The notes beneath the pieces are model-generated. The model was not told where the DNA came from and ran no database searches. It was given only the letters and a program-made list of their open reading frames with translations. 64,000 nucleotides of DNA from Pseudomonadota bacterium (lineage in GTDB: Bacteria > Pseudomonadota > Alphaproteobacteria > Rhizobiales > Xanthobacteraceae), in the NCBI GenBank assembly GCA_018240595.1, contig JAFEFL010000055.1, forward strand, positions 1 through 64,000. The letters are read 5' to 3'. Made by a program: the position numbers and the translations under genes. Of this stretch, positions 43,612-52,261 are shown piece by piece (the stretch's first letter is position 1; every line of letters starts with the position of its first letter).

Positions 43612-44081
43612 GGTGATGGTCTTGTGGCGGTCTTGGATCAGGTCGCGGGCTTGAACGGTCTGGATTGCGACCGAAACGATTCTGTCGCGACACCACAGTG
43701 GGGAGGCGAAGGCCCCTCGTCCACCCTCCCGGCCGCCAGCGAACCGGCTATGCGGCTTTTACACAGCCGCGCCCCGGTACCGGACCCCGACCCAACTTGA
43801 ACGACCGCCCCGGCGTCAGCCGGTTCCGGGCAACGGTCCGATCCCCAGACCGATACACGGAAGCCGACCCGTCATGCCGGCGGAGGCGTCGGGGAACGCC
43901 GGCCGGACATGACTAGACGCGGGCTACGCTACACTCACAGGACACTCACAGGCGGCAGAAGCGGCAGACAGCGGAAACAAGGCAGAACAGGACGCAGAGA
44001 CAGGACAGCACGCGAAGCGAGGAGCGGATGGACACAGGCCGGTCTAGCAGGACCGGCACGCCGTTTGTCAGAGGCTGCCGA
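43612..44081. other. 470-bp gap between dnaE and the SOS peptide gene
   Basis: No convincing gene on either strand. It must carry the dnaE promoter, but I could not pick one with confidence. The stretch 43940-44030 is a purine-rich run on the plus strand (gcagaagcggcagacagcgg and similar). A hairpin lies at 44038-44057. A 13-bp direct repeat (aggctgccgatnac, 44072-44097) duplicates the stop-codon region of the small gene. Confidence 0.5.
44038..44057 (-). terminator. possible hairpin after the SOS peptide gene
   Basis: A 7-bp perfect stem gccggtc/gaccggc with a 6-nt loop, 25 bp past the small-gene stop. No T-run follows on minus, so termination before dnaE is uncertain. Confidence 0.4.
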
Positions 44082-44180
44082 TCACAGGCTGCCGATGACC
44101 TGGGACCAGATGGCGATCATGCCGACAAACAGCGACAGCGCGGCGAGCGTGGCGGCTTCCTGGACGACGATCTTGAACAT
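44082..44180 (-). CDS. 32-residue SOS-controlled single-pass membrane peptide (SidA-like candidate)
   Basis: A 33-codon gene from ATG 44178-44180 to TGA 44082-44084. The product starts MFKIVVQEAATLAALSLFVG and ends MIAIWSQVIGSL: a short N-terminus and one hydrophobic membrane helix over about residues 9-29. A GGAGGG Shine-Dalgarno sits 6 nt before the ATG. The promoter upstream has a LexA box in its spacer, so expression should rise on DNA damage. Size, topology and control match SidA of Caulobacter, a 29-residue SOS-induced peptide that blocks division at FtsW/FtsN. Sequence homology to SidA is not shown here. It could instead be another SOS membrane peptide, for example a toxin-like one. 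Confidence 0.75.
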   Translation of the reverse strand: MFKIVVQEAATLAALSLFVGMIAIWSQVIGSL

Positions 44181-44207
44181 GACACCCTCCAACAAGAACG
44201 GAATGAG

Positions 44208-44237
44208 AACATAGTTCGCGATCTGTTCTTTTGTCAA
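44208..44237 (-). promoter_or_regulatory. SOS promoter with perfect LexA box
   Basis: On minus, -35 TTGACA (44232-44237, consensus) and -10 TATGTT (44208-44213) are 18 bp apart. The spacer contains GTTC-N7-GTTC (44214-44228, plus-strand reading), the exact alphaproteobacterial LexA operator. The predicted start is about 20 nt upstream of the ATG of the 32-residue gene. The same box lies 153 bp upstream of the divergent oxygenase gene. Confidence 0.85.
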
Positions 44238-44380
44238 ACTGAATCTCAAGCCTCGCGCAACGCATTGATAACGTGTGATTTTCGCCTGTTTCCGTTCGTG
44301 AGCGAGGAGCCTCGTACTCGGGAAGCTGGCCCGGCCGTTCGCGCCTTCTCGCGGCCTGCAGCCGCAGGTAGAGTTCCCGC

Positions 44381-45007
44381 ATGGAAGCACCTGCGCCAGC
44401 GATTGCCGCCTTCGAGCGGCCGCCGCCTTACAGCATCATCCGCGATTGGCTCGGCGCCGAGGCGGTCGCCCGCTTGCTCGCCTATGCGCAGGAACACCGC
44501 GCGTCCTTCACGCCGTCGAGGATGACCTACGGCACCGGCGGCCAGGTCAAGCCGGAGCGCCGCCGTTCGGAGGTTCTCTATGATCTGCCAGGCCTCGGCG
44601 TTGAACTGCACGCGCGCTTCAGTGCACTCGTCCCGGCGATGACCGCGGCGCTGGGTACGCCGCCCTTCGTGCCGTCAAAACTTGAGATCGAACTGGTCGC
44701 GCACAATGACGGCGCCTTCTTCGCCCGCCACATCGACACCACCGTCAGTCAAAACCGGCCCGGCAGCCGGGCCGTCAGCGCGGTCTATTACTTTCATCGC
44801 CAGCCCAAGGCGTTCAGCGGCGGCGCGCTGCGGCTCTACGCGCTGTCGGGATCAGGCGCGGCCGGGAGCGCCATCGACGTGCCGCCGGACAACGACACGG
44901 TGGTCTGTTTCCCCTCGTGGTACCCGCACGAAGTGCTGAAGGTGTCCTGCCCGAGCGGCGCGTTCGCGGATTCGCGCTTCGCCATCAATTGCTGGATCCA
45001 CCGCTAG
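44381..45007 (+). CDS. 2-oxoglutarate/Fe(II) oxygenase (prolyl 4-hydroxylase-like)
   Basis: A 208-residue non-haem iron oxygenase with unknown substrate. The facial triad is visible: H and D in ARHIDTT (about residue 127), the distal His in WYPHEVLKV, and the 2-oxoglutarate-binding Arg in SRFAINCWIHR. Between them SAVYYFHRQPKAFSGGALRL is typical of the 2OG-FeII_Oxy_3/prolyl 4-hydroxylase alpha-like family. It has no signal peptide, so it is probably cytosolic. It is divergent from the SOS peptide gene and convergent with lolD. It is not clearly an AlkB-type DNA repair enzyme, because the AlkB signature was not seen. Confidence 0.85.
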   Translation: MEAPAPAIAAFERPPPYSIIRDWLGAEAVARLLAYAQEHRASFTPSRMTYGTGGQVKPERRRSEVLYDLPGLGVELHARFSALVPAMTAALGTPPFVPSKLEIELVAHNDGAFFARHIDTTVSQNRPGSRAVSAVYYFHRQPKAFSGGALRLYALSGSGAAGSAIDVPPDNDTVVCFPSWYPHEVLKVSCPSGAFADSRFAINCWIHR

Positions 45008-45065
45008 CCCGGCGGCGTGAAGCGACGGCTCTGACAATCACAGAGATGATGCGAATAAGATGGCT

Positions 45066-45096
45066 TGTCATGGCCGGGCTTGACCCGGTCATGACA
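45066..45096. repeat. 14-bp palindrome between the oxygenase gene and lolD
   Basis: tgtcatggccgggc, ttg, acccggtcatgaca: two 14-nt arms with two mismatches around a 3-nt loop. It belongs to a palindrome type common in Bradyrhizobium-like genomes. Placed between convergent genes, it may act as a two-way terminator. Confidence 0.7.
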
Positions 45097-45109
45097 ACGA
45101 AGGAGTGCC

Positions 45110-45847
45110 CTAATCCAGCTCGACCACCAGCCCGTCGCTGATCGTGACGCGGCGGTCCATGCGCGCGGCGATGTCCATGTTGTGCGTGGCGATGATGGTG
45201 GACAGGCCCGAGGCGCGGATGAGCTGATTGAACGCGGCGAAAACGTGCTCGGCGGTCTTGACGTCGAGATTGCCGGTCGGCTCGTCGGCGAGGAGGATGC
45301 GCGGCGCATTGGCGACGGCGCGGGCGATGGCGACGCGCTGCTGCTCGCCGCCCGACATTTCCGCCGGCCGGTGATTGACGCGGGCTTTCAGCCCCAGATA
45401 GTCGAGCAGTTCCTGCGCGCGCTTCTTCGCCTCGTTGCGGCCGAGGCCGCGAATGAGCTGCGGCAGCATCACGTTTTCCAGCGCCGTGAATTCCGGCAGC
45501 AGGTGGTGCGACTGGTAGACGAAACCGATATCGGTGCGGCGGATGCGCGTGCGCTCGGCGTCGGGCAGATTGGCGGTCGCCTGACCGGCGACGTAGACCT
45601 CGCCGTGATCGGGGTGCTCGAGCAGGCCGGCAATATGCAGCAGCGTCGATTTGCCGGCGCCCGACGGCGCCACCAGCGCCACCGACTGGCCCGGCCACAG
45701 CGCCAGTTCGGCGCCGCGGAGGATGTCGAGCGTGGCCTCGCCCTGGCTGTAATGGCGTTCGACCTGGTGCAGGTACAGGATCGGGATGTCCTGCGCCTCT
45801 TCGGTTTCGATCGTCGTTTCCTCGGCCTCGACCATGACGTCACTCAT
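45110..45847 (-). CDS. lolD: lipoprotein-releasing ABC transporter ATPase
   Basis: ATPase of the LolCDE machine that extracts lipoproteins from the inner membrane for delivery to the outer membrane. It has 245 residues from ATG 45847, which overlaps the lolC end by 8 bp; ATG 45835 gives 241 residues without overlap. It has Walker [20 protein letters not shown], the Q-loop [18 protein letters not shown], signature [14 protein letters not shown], Walker [13 protein letters not shown] and the H-loop ATHN. Confidence 0.93.
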   Translation of the reverse strand: MSDVMVEAEETTIETEEAQDIPILYLHQVERHYSQGEATLDILRGAELALWPGQSVALVAPSGAGKSTLLHIAGLLEHPDHGEVYVAGQATANLPDAERTRIRRTDIGFVYQSHHLLPEFTALENVMLPQLIRGLGRNEAKKRAQELLDYLGLKARVNHRPAEMSGGEQQRVAIARAVANAPRILLADEPTGNLDVKTAEHVFAAFNQLIRASGLSTIIATHNMDIAARMDRRVTISDGLVVELD

Positions 45848-47108
45848 AACGCAGCGCCTCGACCGGATCGAGGCGCGCGGCGCGCCAGGACGGATAGAGC
45901 GTCGCCAGCAGCGACAGGATCAGCGCCATCAGCACCACGGCCGTGGTCTCGCCGGCGTCCATCTGCGCCGGCAGCTTGGACAGGAAGTAGAGTGTCGGAT
46001 CGAATAGCTCGGTGTTGGTGAGCCACGACAGGAACTGCCGGATGCTCTCGATGTTCTTGCAGACCACGATGCCGAGCAGGAAGCCGAACAAGGTACCGAC
46101 CACGCCGATCGAGGCGCCGGTGATCAGGAAGACGCGCATCACCGCGCCCTGACTGGCGCCCATGGTGCGCAGGATGGCGATGTCCTGGCCCTTGTCCTTC
46201 ACCAGCATGATCAGGCCGGAGACGATGTTGAGCGCCGCCACCAGCACGATCAGCGTCAGGATCAGGAACATGACGTTGCGCTCGACCTGCAGCGCATTGA
46301 AGAAGGTGGCGTTGCGCTGCTGCCAGGTGATGATGAAGATCGGCCGCTTCGCCGCGTCCTGCACTTCCTTGCGGTATTGCAGGACCTTGTCGGGGTTGTC
46401 GGTATAGACCTCGATCGCGGTGACGTCGCCGGCGCGGTTGAAATAGGCCTGCGCCTCCTTCAGCGGCATGAACACCATGGCGCTGTCGTATTCCGACATG
46501 CCGATCTCGAACACCGCCGCGATCTTGTAGACCTTGATGCGCGGTGTGGTGCCCATCGGCGTCACCGCGCCCTTCGGCGACACCAAAGTAATGTTGTCGC
46601 CGGCGCGCAGCGAAAGCTGGTCGGCGAGGCGGCGGCCGATGGCCACGCCCTGCCCGTCGTCGAAGCCGCCGAGCGTGCCCTGCTTGATGTTGTTGACGAC
46701 CGACGGCAGGCCTTCGAGGTCCTTGAGGCGGATGCCACGGACCAGGACACCGCCGGCATTGAACGGCGACGACGCCAGCGCCTGGCCCTCGACGATCGGC
46801 GCCGCGAGGCGGACGCCCTTCACCTGCGAAATGCGCTGCGCGACCTCGTCCCAGTCGGTCAGCGGCTTTTCCAGAGGCTGGATCAGCAGATGGCCGTTGA
46901 GCCCGAGGATCTTGTCGAGCAGTTCGGCGCGGAAGCCGTTCATCACTGCCATGACGATGATCAGGGTGGCGACGCCGAGCATGATGCCGAGGAAGGAAAA
47001 TCCGGCAATGACCGAAATGAACCCTTCCTTGCGGCGCGCGCGCAGATAGCGCAGCGACAGCATCCATTCGAACTGTGAGAAAGGCCGCGTGCCGGTGGGC
47101 TCGGTCAT
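45840..47108 (-). CDS. lolC: lipoprotein-releasing ABC transporter permease LolC/LolE
   Basis: Membrane subunit of the lipoprotein-releasing complex. From ATG 47108 it has 422 residues: [21 protein letters not shown], first membrane segment [20 protein letters not shown], a large periplasmic domain (about 55-270), and three C-terminal membrane segments of the FtsX type with [16 protein letters not shown], ending in [14 protein letters not shown]. Only one permease gene is present, as in alphaproteobacteria, where it would form a homodimer (LolF-like) with LolD. Confidence 0.92.
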   Translation of the reverse strand: MTEPTGTRPFSQFEWMLSLRYLRARRKEGFISVIAGFSFLGIMLGVATLIIVMAVMNGFRAELLDKILGLNGHLLIQPLEKPLTDWDEVAQRISQVKGVRLAAPIVEGQALASSPFNAGGVLVRGIRLKDLEGLPSVVNNIKQGTLGGFDDGQGVAIGRRLADQLSLRAGDNITLVSPKGAVTPMGTTPRIKVYKIAAVFEIGMSEYDSAMVFMPLKEAQAYFNRAGDVTAIEVYTDNPDKVLQYRKEVQDAAKRPIFIITWQQRNATFFNALQVERNVMFLILTLIVLVAALNIVSGLIMLVKDKGQDIAILRTMGASQGAVMRVFLITGASIGVVGTLFGFLLGIVVCKNIESIRQFLSWLTNTELFDPTLYFLSKLPAQMDAGETTAVVLMALILSLLATLYPSWRAARLDPVEALRYE

Positions 47109-47191
47109 TGGAATATGGGTCCCGTACGTGTCCGGGTTTTCACACGATTCGGGCGGTTTCGTGGGCGAAAAACCCAAGCCGGACCACAGGT

Positions 47192-48475
47192 TTATTGCCG
47201 GGGTACAGGACGCGCCGGGCCGCAGGCGGCGGCCCGCTTCAGCAGGAAATTCCGTTCCACGGCGTTGCGCGACAGGCCGGCGGCGGTCTCGAAGGCGGCG
47301 CGCGCCTCGGCATAGCGGCCGGCGCGAAAGAGGAAGTCCCCTCTGGCGGCCGGCAACGGCATGTAGCCGCGCATGATGTCCTGCGCTTCGAGCGGCGCCA
47401 GCAGCGCAAGGCCGGCCTCCGGACCAAAGGCCATGCTGTGGGCGACGGCGCGGTTGAGATCGACGACCGGCGACGGAATGACCTCGCGCAACCGGTCGTA
47501 AAGCGCCGCGATCGCCCGCCAGTCGGTCTCCTCGGCTTTCCTTGCGCGGGCATGGCAGGCCGCGATCGCCGCCTGCAGCGCATAGGGCCCGTCGGCGCCG
47601 CCGAGCGCTTCAGCCTTCGCCAGGGCCTCGCGCCCGCGATGAATCAGAAGCTGGTCCCAGAGCGTCCGGTCCTGCTCCGGCAGCGTGACCGCCTCGCCGT
47701 CCGGCCCGACGCGCGCCTTGAGCCGCGAGGCCTGGATCTCCATCAGCGCCAGAAGGCCGAAGGCTTCGGGCTCCGCGGGCGCGATGCCGGTAAGGATGCG
47801 GCCTAGGCGTTGCGCCTCGCCGCACAGATCGGCACGGATCAGGTCATCGCCGGCGGTTGCGGCATAGCCTTCGTTGAAGATGAGGTAGACGACCTCGAGC
47901 ACCGAGGCGAGCCGCGCCGCCCGCTCCTCGCCGCGCGGCGCCTCATAGGCGGCGCCGCTCTCGGCCAAGGTCTTCTTGGCGCGGGTGATGCGCTGCGCCA
48001 CGGTCGGTTCGGTGGTCAGGAAAGCGCGGGCGATCTCTTCGGTCGTCAGTCCGGCGATCAGGCGCAGCGTCAGGGCAGCCCGCGCGTCGGCGGACAGCAC
48101 CGGATGGCAGGCAATGAAAATCAGGTTGAGCAGGTCGTCGCCGATGTCGTCATCGAGCGCGGAGTCGAGGCGCGCGACATCGTCATCGCGATCTTCGTCT
48201 AGATCGCGGCCGATCTCGGCATGTTTGCGGTCCTGCATCTTGGCGCGGCGCAGGCGATCGATGGCGCGGCGCTTGGCGGCGGCCATCAGCCAGGCGCCCG
48301 GATTATCCGGCACGCCTGACGTGGGCCACTCCGACAGCGCCGTCACCAGCGCGTCCTGCGCCAGTTCCTCGGCGAGACCGACGTCGCGCACCATGCGGGT
48401 CAGGCCAGCGATCAGCCGTGCCTGCTCGATGCGAAAGACGGTCTCGACGGTGCGGTTGATATCTGTGCCGGCCAC
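47192..48475 (-). CDS. ECF sigma factor of the ECF42 type with C-terminal TPR-like domain
   Basis: An RNA polymerase sigma factor. It starts with GTG 48475 and has 427 residues. Region 2 (about 10-80) ends with AAAKRRAIDRLRRAK. The group-specific segment LLNLIFIACHPVLSADARAA precedes region 4 (LIAGLTTEEIARAFLTTEPTVAQRITRAKKTL in two adjoining parts). A helical C-terminal half of some 230 residues follows, containing VVYLIFNEGYAATAGDDLIR, typical of ECF42. ECF42 factors have no anti-sigma factor and are encoded with DGPF (YCII) proteins; one lies directly upstream on the same strand. Confidence 0.9.
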   Translation of the reverse strand: MAGTDINRTVETVFRIEQARLIAGLTRMVRDVGLAEELAQDALVTALSEWPTSGVPDNPGAWLMAAAKRRAIDRLRRAKMQDRKHAEIGRDLDEDRDDDVARLDSALDDDIGDDLLNLIFIACHPVLSADARAALTLRLIAGLTTEEIARAFLTTEPTVAQRITRAKKTLAESGAAYEAPRGEERAARLASVLEVVYLIFNEGYAATAGDDLIRADLCGEAQRLGRILTGIAPAEPEAFGLLALMEIQASRLKARVGPDGEAVTLPEQDRTLWDQLLIHRGREALAKAEALGGADGPYALQAAIAACHARARKAEETDWRAIAALYDRLREVIPSPVVDLNRAVAHSMAFGPEAGLALLAPLEAQDIMRGYMPLPAARGDFLFRAGRYAEARAAFETAAGLSRNAVERNFLLKRAAACGPARPVPRQ

Positions 48476-48537
48476 GCACCCCGATTAAGTGACGGACGGG
48501 GGGCGTGGCAAGTCAGCCGACAACCGGGGAGCCGGGC

Positions 48538-48960
48538 TCAGCGCTTCTTGGCCTCTTCGCGCAGGCGGTCGAAGCGCTCGACGATTTCCGGCGTCGCGGC
48601 CTCGCCGAAATCGGCCATTTCGTAGAACGGACGGATCTCGAGCTCGCTCGGGCCGGGCATCGGGTTCGGGCAGCGCTTGGCCCATTCGACCGCCTCGGCC
48701 ATATCCTTCACTTCCCAGATCCAGTAGCCGGCGACCAGTTCGCGAGTCTCGGCGAAGGGCCCGTCGATAACGGTGCGCTTCGGCCCGTCGAAGGCGATGC
48801 GCTTGCCCTGCGACGTGGGCTTGAGGCCATCGCCCGACAGCATGACGCCGGCCTTCACCAGCTCCTCGTTGAACTTGCCCATGGCCTCGAACAGTTCCGG
48901 CCCCGGCATGATGCCCTGCTCGGAATCCTTGGTCGCCTTGACCATCACCATGACGCGCAT
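48538..48960 (-). CDS. YCII-related DGPF-domain protein
   Basis: A 140-residue ferredoxin-like fold protein of the YCII superfamily, the known partner of ECF42 sigma factors; biochemical role unknown. It starts MRVMVMVKATKDSEQG, contains the name-giving DGPF in TVIDGPFAETRELVAGYWIW, and ends in a basic helix. ATG 48960 is the start; upstream extension of the frame has no family similarity. A promoter matching the reported ECF42 motif lies 53-79 bp upstream, and the sigma factor gene follows 62 bp downstream. Confidence 0.9.
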   Translation of the reverse strand: MRVMVMVKATKDSEQGIMPGPELFEAMGKFNEELVKAGVMLSGDGLKPTSQGKRIAFDGPKRTVIDGPFAETRELVAGYWIWEVKDMAEAVEWAKRCPNPMPGPSELEIRPFYEMADFGEAATPEIVERFDRLREEAKKR

Positions 48961-49012
48961 TGTCTCATCTCCGCTGGTTTCGGAGGCCGCCTGTCGGCCT
49001 CTCTGTCCCCAC

Positions 49013-49039
49013 GACGAACGGGCCCGGCCGGATTCGACA
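49013..49039 (-). promoter_or_regulatory. candidate ECF42-dependent promoter
   Basis: On the minus strand TGTCGA (49034-49039) and CGTC (49013-49016) are separated by 17 bp. This fits the ECF42 motif reported for Streptomyces (TGTCGA at -35, CGA/TC at -10). It is placed correctly for the DGPF gene at 48960. A doubled AT-rich motif (gaaatttttcg, near 49048-49070) lies just upstream. Confidence 0.6.
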
Positions 49040-49094
49040 CGGCGTGCGAAATTTTTCGAGAAATTTTTCGTCGGGCGGGTTCCCGGCCCACAGA

Positions 49095-50417
49095 TCAGCG
49101 GGTCAGCAAATCCACAGCCGCGGCCGGTGACATCATCTCCTTGTCGCCGGTCTTGCGGTTCTTGATCTCGACCTTGCCTTCGGCCAGGCCGCGCGGGCCG
49201 ACCATGACCTGCCACGGCAGGCCGATAAGATCGGCATTGGCGAATTTGCCGCCCGCACCCTTGTCGCTGTCGTCGTAGAGAACGTCGATGCCCTTGCTCG
49301 TCAGGTCGTTGTATAGCGTTTCGCAAGCGGCGCCCGTTGCCGCATCGCCCTGCTTCAGGTTGAGCAGCGCCACCTTGAACGGCGCCACCGGCTCCGGCCA
49401 GATAATGCCAGCCTCGTCATGCGACGCCTCGATGATCGCCGCGGCAAGGCGCGAGGGACCGATGCCGTAGGAGCCCATGTGCACCGGCACTTCCTTGCCC
49501 TCGGCGGTGGCGACCACGGCTTTCATCGGCAACGAATACTTGGTGCCGAAATAGAAGATGTGGCCGACCTCGATGCCACGCGCCGAGACCTGATCGGCGG
49601 CCGGCACGGCGGCGAACTTGTCGGCCTCGTGCATGTCTTCGGTTGCCGCATACATCGACGTCCACTGATCGACGATTTTCTGCAGGCCGGCGATGTCGTC
49701 GAAGTTCACATTGGCGTCCGGCACCGCCATGTCGAGATAGCTCTTGTGGCAGAACACCTGCGACTCGCCAGTGTCGGCCAGCACGATGAATTCGTGCGAC
49801 AGATCGCCGCCGATCGGGCCGGTGTCGGCGCGCATCGGGATCGACGTCAGGCCGAGGCGCTTGAAGGTGCGCAGATAGGCGACGAACATCTTGTTGTAGG
49901 AATGCCGCGCGCCGGCTTCATCGACGTCGAACGAATAGGCATCCTTCATCAGGAATTCGCGGCCGCGCATCAGGCCGAAGCGCGGACGCACCTCGTCGCG
50001 GAATTTCCACTGGATGTGATAGAGGTTCTTCGGCAGGTCCTTGTAAGACCGCACCGAGGCGCGGAAGATCTCGGTGATCATTTCCTCGTTGGTCGGCCCG
50101 AACAGCATCTCGCGCTCGTGGCGATCCTTGATGCGCAGCATCTCCTTGCCGTAGGCGTCGTAGCGGCCGCTCTCGCGCCACAGTTCGGCCGACTGCATGG
50201 TCGGCATCAAGAGCTCGATGGCGCCGGAACGGTCCTGCTCCTCGCGCACGATCTGCTCGATCTTCTTCAGCACGCGCAGGCCGAGCGGCAGGAAGGCGTA
50301 GATGCCGGCGGCCTCCTGGCGGATCATGCCGGCGCGCAGCATCAGGCGGTGCGAAACGATCTCGGCCTCGCGCGGCGGTTCGCGGAGCGTGGGGAGGAAG
50401 TAACGGGACAGGCGCAT
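49095..50417 (-). CDS. proS: prolyl-tRNA synthetase, short alphaproteobacterial form
   Basis: Charges tRNA-Pro. 440 residues, without the editing (INS) domain that makes E. coli ProRS 572 residues long. The class II motifs are [22 protein letters not shown] (motif 1 region), [26 protein letters not shown] (motif 2) and [20 protein letters not shown] (motif 3). The C-terminal anticodon-binding domain follows from about 340. It is ordered proS-lolC-lolD-dnaE in transcription direction, with the ECF42 pair inserted between proS and lolC. Confidence 0.96.
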   Translation of the reverse strand: MRLSRYFLPTLREPPREAEIVSHRLMLRAGMIRQEAAGIYAFLPLGLRVLKKIEQIVREEQDRSGAIELLMPTMQSAELWRESGRYDAYGKEMLRIKDRHEREMLFGPTNEEMITEIFRASVRSYKDLPKNLYHIQWKFRDEVRPRFGLMRGREFLMKDAYSFDVDEAGARHSYNKMFVAYLRTFKRLGLTSIPMRADTGPIGGDLSHEFIVLADTGESQVFCHKSYLDMAVPDANVNFDDIAGLQKIVDQWTSMYAATEDMHEADKFAAVPAADQVSARGIEVGHIFYFGTKYSLPMKAVVATAEGKEVPVHMGSYGIGPSRLAAAIIEASHDEAGIIWPEPVAPFKVALLNLKQGDAATGAACETLYNDLTSKGIDVLYDDSDKGAGGKFANADLIGLPWQVMVGPRGLAEGKVEIKNRKTGDKEMMSPAAAVDLLTR

Positions 50418-50495
50418 GGGATCGGAGCCGGCTTTTCAGGGGTGAAACAGGGGGTGAGTGAAAGCGGATCGGGGCGGAAAAGACAAGCCTTTCCG

Positions 50496-50600
50496 GTCAT
50501 TCCGGGACGCGACCGAAGGGAGCGGGCCCGGAATCCATAATCGCTGGCGCCGGGGCTATGGATTCCGGGCTCGCGGCTAGAAGCCGCGCCCCGGAATGAC
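50496..50600. repeat. large imperfect palindrome, about 105 bp
   Basis: The left arm 50496-50539 (gtcattccgggacgcg ... ggaatccata) pairs with the right arm 50557-50600 (tatggattccgggctc ... ccccggaatgac). The two ends are reverse complements, and the middle 16 nt form the loop. It is a dispersed intergenic repeat type of Bradyrhizobiaceae-like genomes. It sits between proS and the asparagine synthetase gene (both minus), ending 4 bp before the latter's stop. Confidence 0.85.
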
Positions 50601-50604
50601 AAGG

Positions 50605-52197
50605 CTACAAACTGAAATGCGCGTAGGCCTTGAGCTTTTCCAGGTGTTCCTTCACCGGGAAGGAAATCCAGGCACGGTCCTTGAGATACGGCACCCGGTT
50701 GACGTCGATGAATTGGGAAAGCTTGCGCAGGTAATAAAGCTCTTCCTTGGACTGCACCCGGAAGGATTCGAACTGGCGCTGGCCGTCGGCGAAGTCGGCG
50801 TCCGACACCGCCACCTCGAAGTACCGCGACCAGCCGTCCTGGCCGGGTGCGATCCCGGCGCCCTCGCCGAACGCGACCTTGGAGCGATCACGGATCATGG
50901 CCGGCAGTTCATCCGGATAGAGATCGTAGAGTTCGCGCAGCGGCATCTTGCCGGTCGGCAGGCCGTTCACCTCGCGCACCAGCGCCGTCGGCACCAGACC
51001 GAGCGCGTAATTGACGACGGCCGGGTCGAGGAACGGCTCGCGCATTTCCAGCGAGTGCCGCATCGAGGCGCGGTCGACGCGCTGCAGGCTGACGCGGTGC
51101 ATCAGCGACAGGCATTCGTCGCGGAACACGACGCCGTCGGCTGGACTGTCGTGAAACGCGATCTCGAGCGGCGCATAGCCGCAGAACAGCTCGTCGGCGC
51201 CCTCACCGCACAGCCCGACGCGGAAGCCGTCGCGGTGCATGGCGATGCTGGCGGCCATAGAACCGAGGGCGCCGCGGATCAGGTTCGGCTCGAAGGACTC
51301 GGTCGCCAGCACGACGTCGTCGATCGCGGCGAAGGTGGCGTCGCTTTCCGGCTCGAACGGCACGATGCGCAGGTCGTAGCCCGTCTTCTCGGCATAGGCT
51401 TCGGCGTAGTGATAATCCGGCGCGTTCGAACCGCCGACGAAATAGCCCGGCGCCTCGGGGCGGAACTGCCGCGTGTAATGCGCGACCAGGGTGGAATCGA
51501 TGCCGCCGGAGAACCAGGTCGCGACCGGCAGACCCGGCGGAATGCGCCGCTCGACCGCGCCGCGCAGGATGGCATCGAGCGCCTGCGGCGAATTCTCCAC
51601 CGGCGCATCGAGGCGCGGAAACACCGGCGAGCGATAGCGCGCGCAATTCTTGCGCGACAGCGCGTAGCCGGGCGGCAGCATCATGACGTCGCCGACCGGC
51701 ACGGTGTCGAGCAGCGGCTTCATCTCGGAGCAGAACAGGAAGGCCCCGCCCTGCTGCATCACATACAGCGGCTTGACGCCGAACGGATCGCGCGCGGCGA
51801 GAAACTCGCCATTGGCAAGATCGACGGCGACGAAGGCGTACATGCCGTTGAGCCGCTCCAGCGCGCGGAAGCCCCAGACCTGCAGCGCATTGGCGAGCAC
51901 TTCGGTGTCGGAATGGGTGCGGAAGCCGATGCCGAGCGCCTCCAGCTCCTGGCGCAACGCGACGTGATTGTAGATCTCGCCATTGAACGACACCGCGAGG
52001 CGGCCATAGAAGGAGATCTGCGGCTGCGTGCCGTGCTCGGCATCGACGATGCGCAGGCGGCGCGTGCACATCGCAATATTGGGGAGCGGCGTGAACAGAG
52101 GATCGGTGATATCGCCGCGATGCTGGATGCCGGCGATCAAGGCGGCGACCGTCGTCTCCGCCTCAGGCCATCCGATCGCGACCGCAAATCCGCACAT
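50605..52197 (-). CDS. asnB: glutamine-hydrolysing asparagine synthetase
   Basis: Converts aspartate to asparagine using ATP and glutamine. The start must be ATG 52197, because the N-terminal nucleophile Cys2 follows it (MCGFAVAIG). The 530 residues have the class II amidotransferase domain (SFNGEIYNHVALRQEL, THSDTEVLANALQ, FVAVDLANGEFLAARDPFG) and the synthetase domain with the PP-loop TWFSGGIDSTLVAHYTRQF, LCGEGADELFCGYAPLEI and SLEMREPFLDPAVVNYAL. A longer upstream reading frame would bury Cys2. It is a stand-alone gene, divergent from the copper module. Confidence 0.92.
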   Translation of the reverse strand: MCGFAVAIGWPEAETTVAALIAGIQHRGDITDPLFTPLPNIAMCTRRLRIVDAEHGTQPQISFYGRLAVSFNGEIYNHVALRQELEALGIGFRTHSDTEVLANALQVWGFRALERLNGMYAFVAVDLANGEFLAARDPFGVKPLYVMQQGGAFLFCSEMKPLLDTVPVGDVMMLPPGYALSRKNCARYRSPVFPRLDAPVENSPQALDAILRGAVERRIPPGLPVATWFSGGIDSTLVAHYTRQFRPEAPGYFVGGSNAPDYHYAEAYAEKTGYDLRIVPFEPESDATFAAIDDVVLATESFEPNLIRGALGSMAASIAMHRDGFRVGLCGEGADELFCGYAPLEIAFHDSPADGVVFRDECLSLMHRVSLQRVDRASMRHSLEMREPFLDPAVVNYALGLVPTALVREVNGLPTGKMPLRELYDLYPDELPAMIRDRSKVAFGEGAGIAPGQDGWSRYFEVAVSDADFADGQRQFESFRVQSKEELYYLRKLSQFIDVNRVPYLKDRAWISFPVKEHLEKLKAYAHFSL

Positions 52198-52261
52198 GCC
52201 GAAGCATCCCGCATCCTGCTGTGACGCCACAGGAATCGCGGCGCCGTTTAGAATGCGTTTA

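Noticed and set aside
43909..44214. A plus-strand open frame over the purine-rich gap and the small peptide gene
   Set aside because: No ribosome site or domain, Arg/Gly/Thr-rich composition, and it is antisense to the better supported SOS peptide gene.
48476..48537. A TGTCGG-like element before the sigma factor gene, considered as a second ECF42 promoter
   Set aside because: It has one mismatch at -35 and an 18-bp spacing; too weak to claim beside the perfect TGTCGA-N17-CGTC site.
50596..52224. A long plus-strand open frame opposite asnB
   Set aside because: Arg/His/Ala-rich shadow without domains. The minus frame has all asparagine synthetase motifs.
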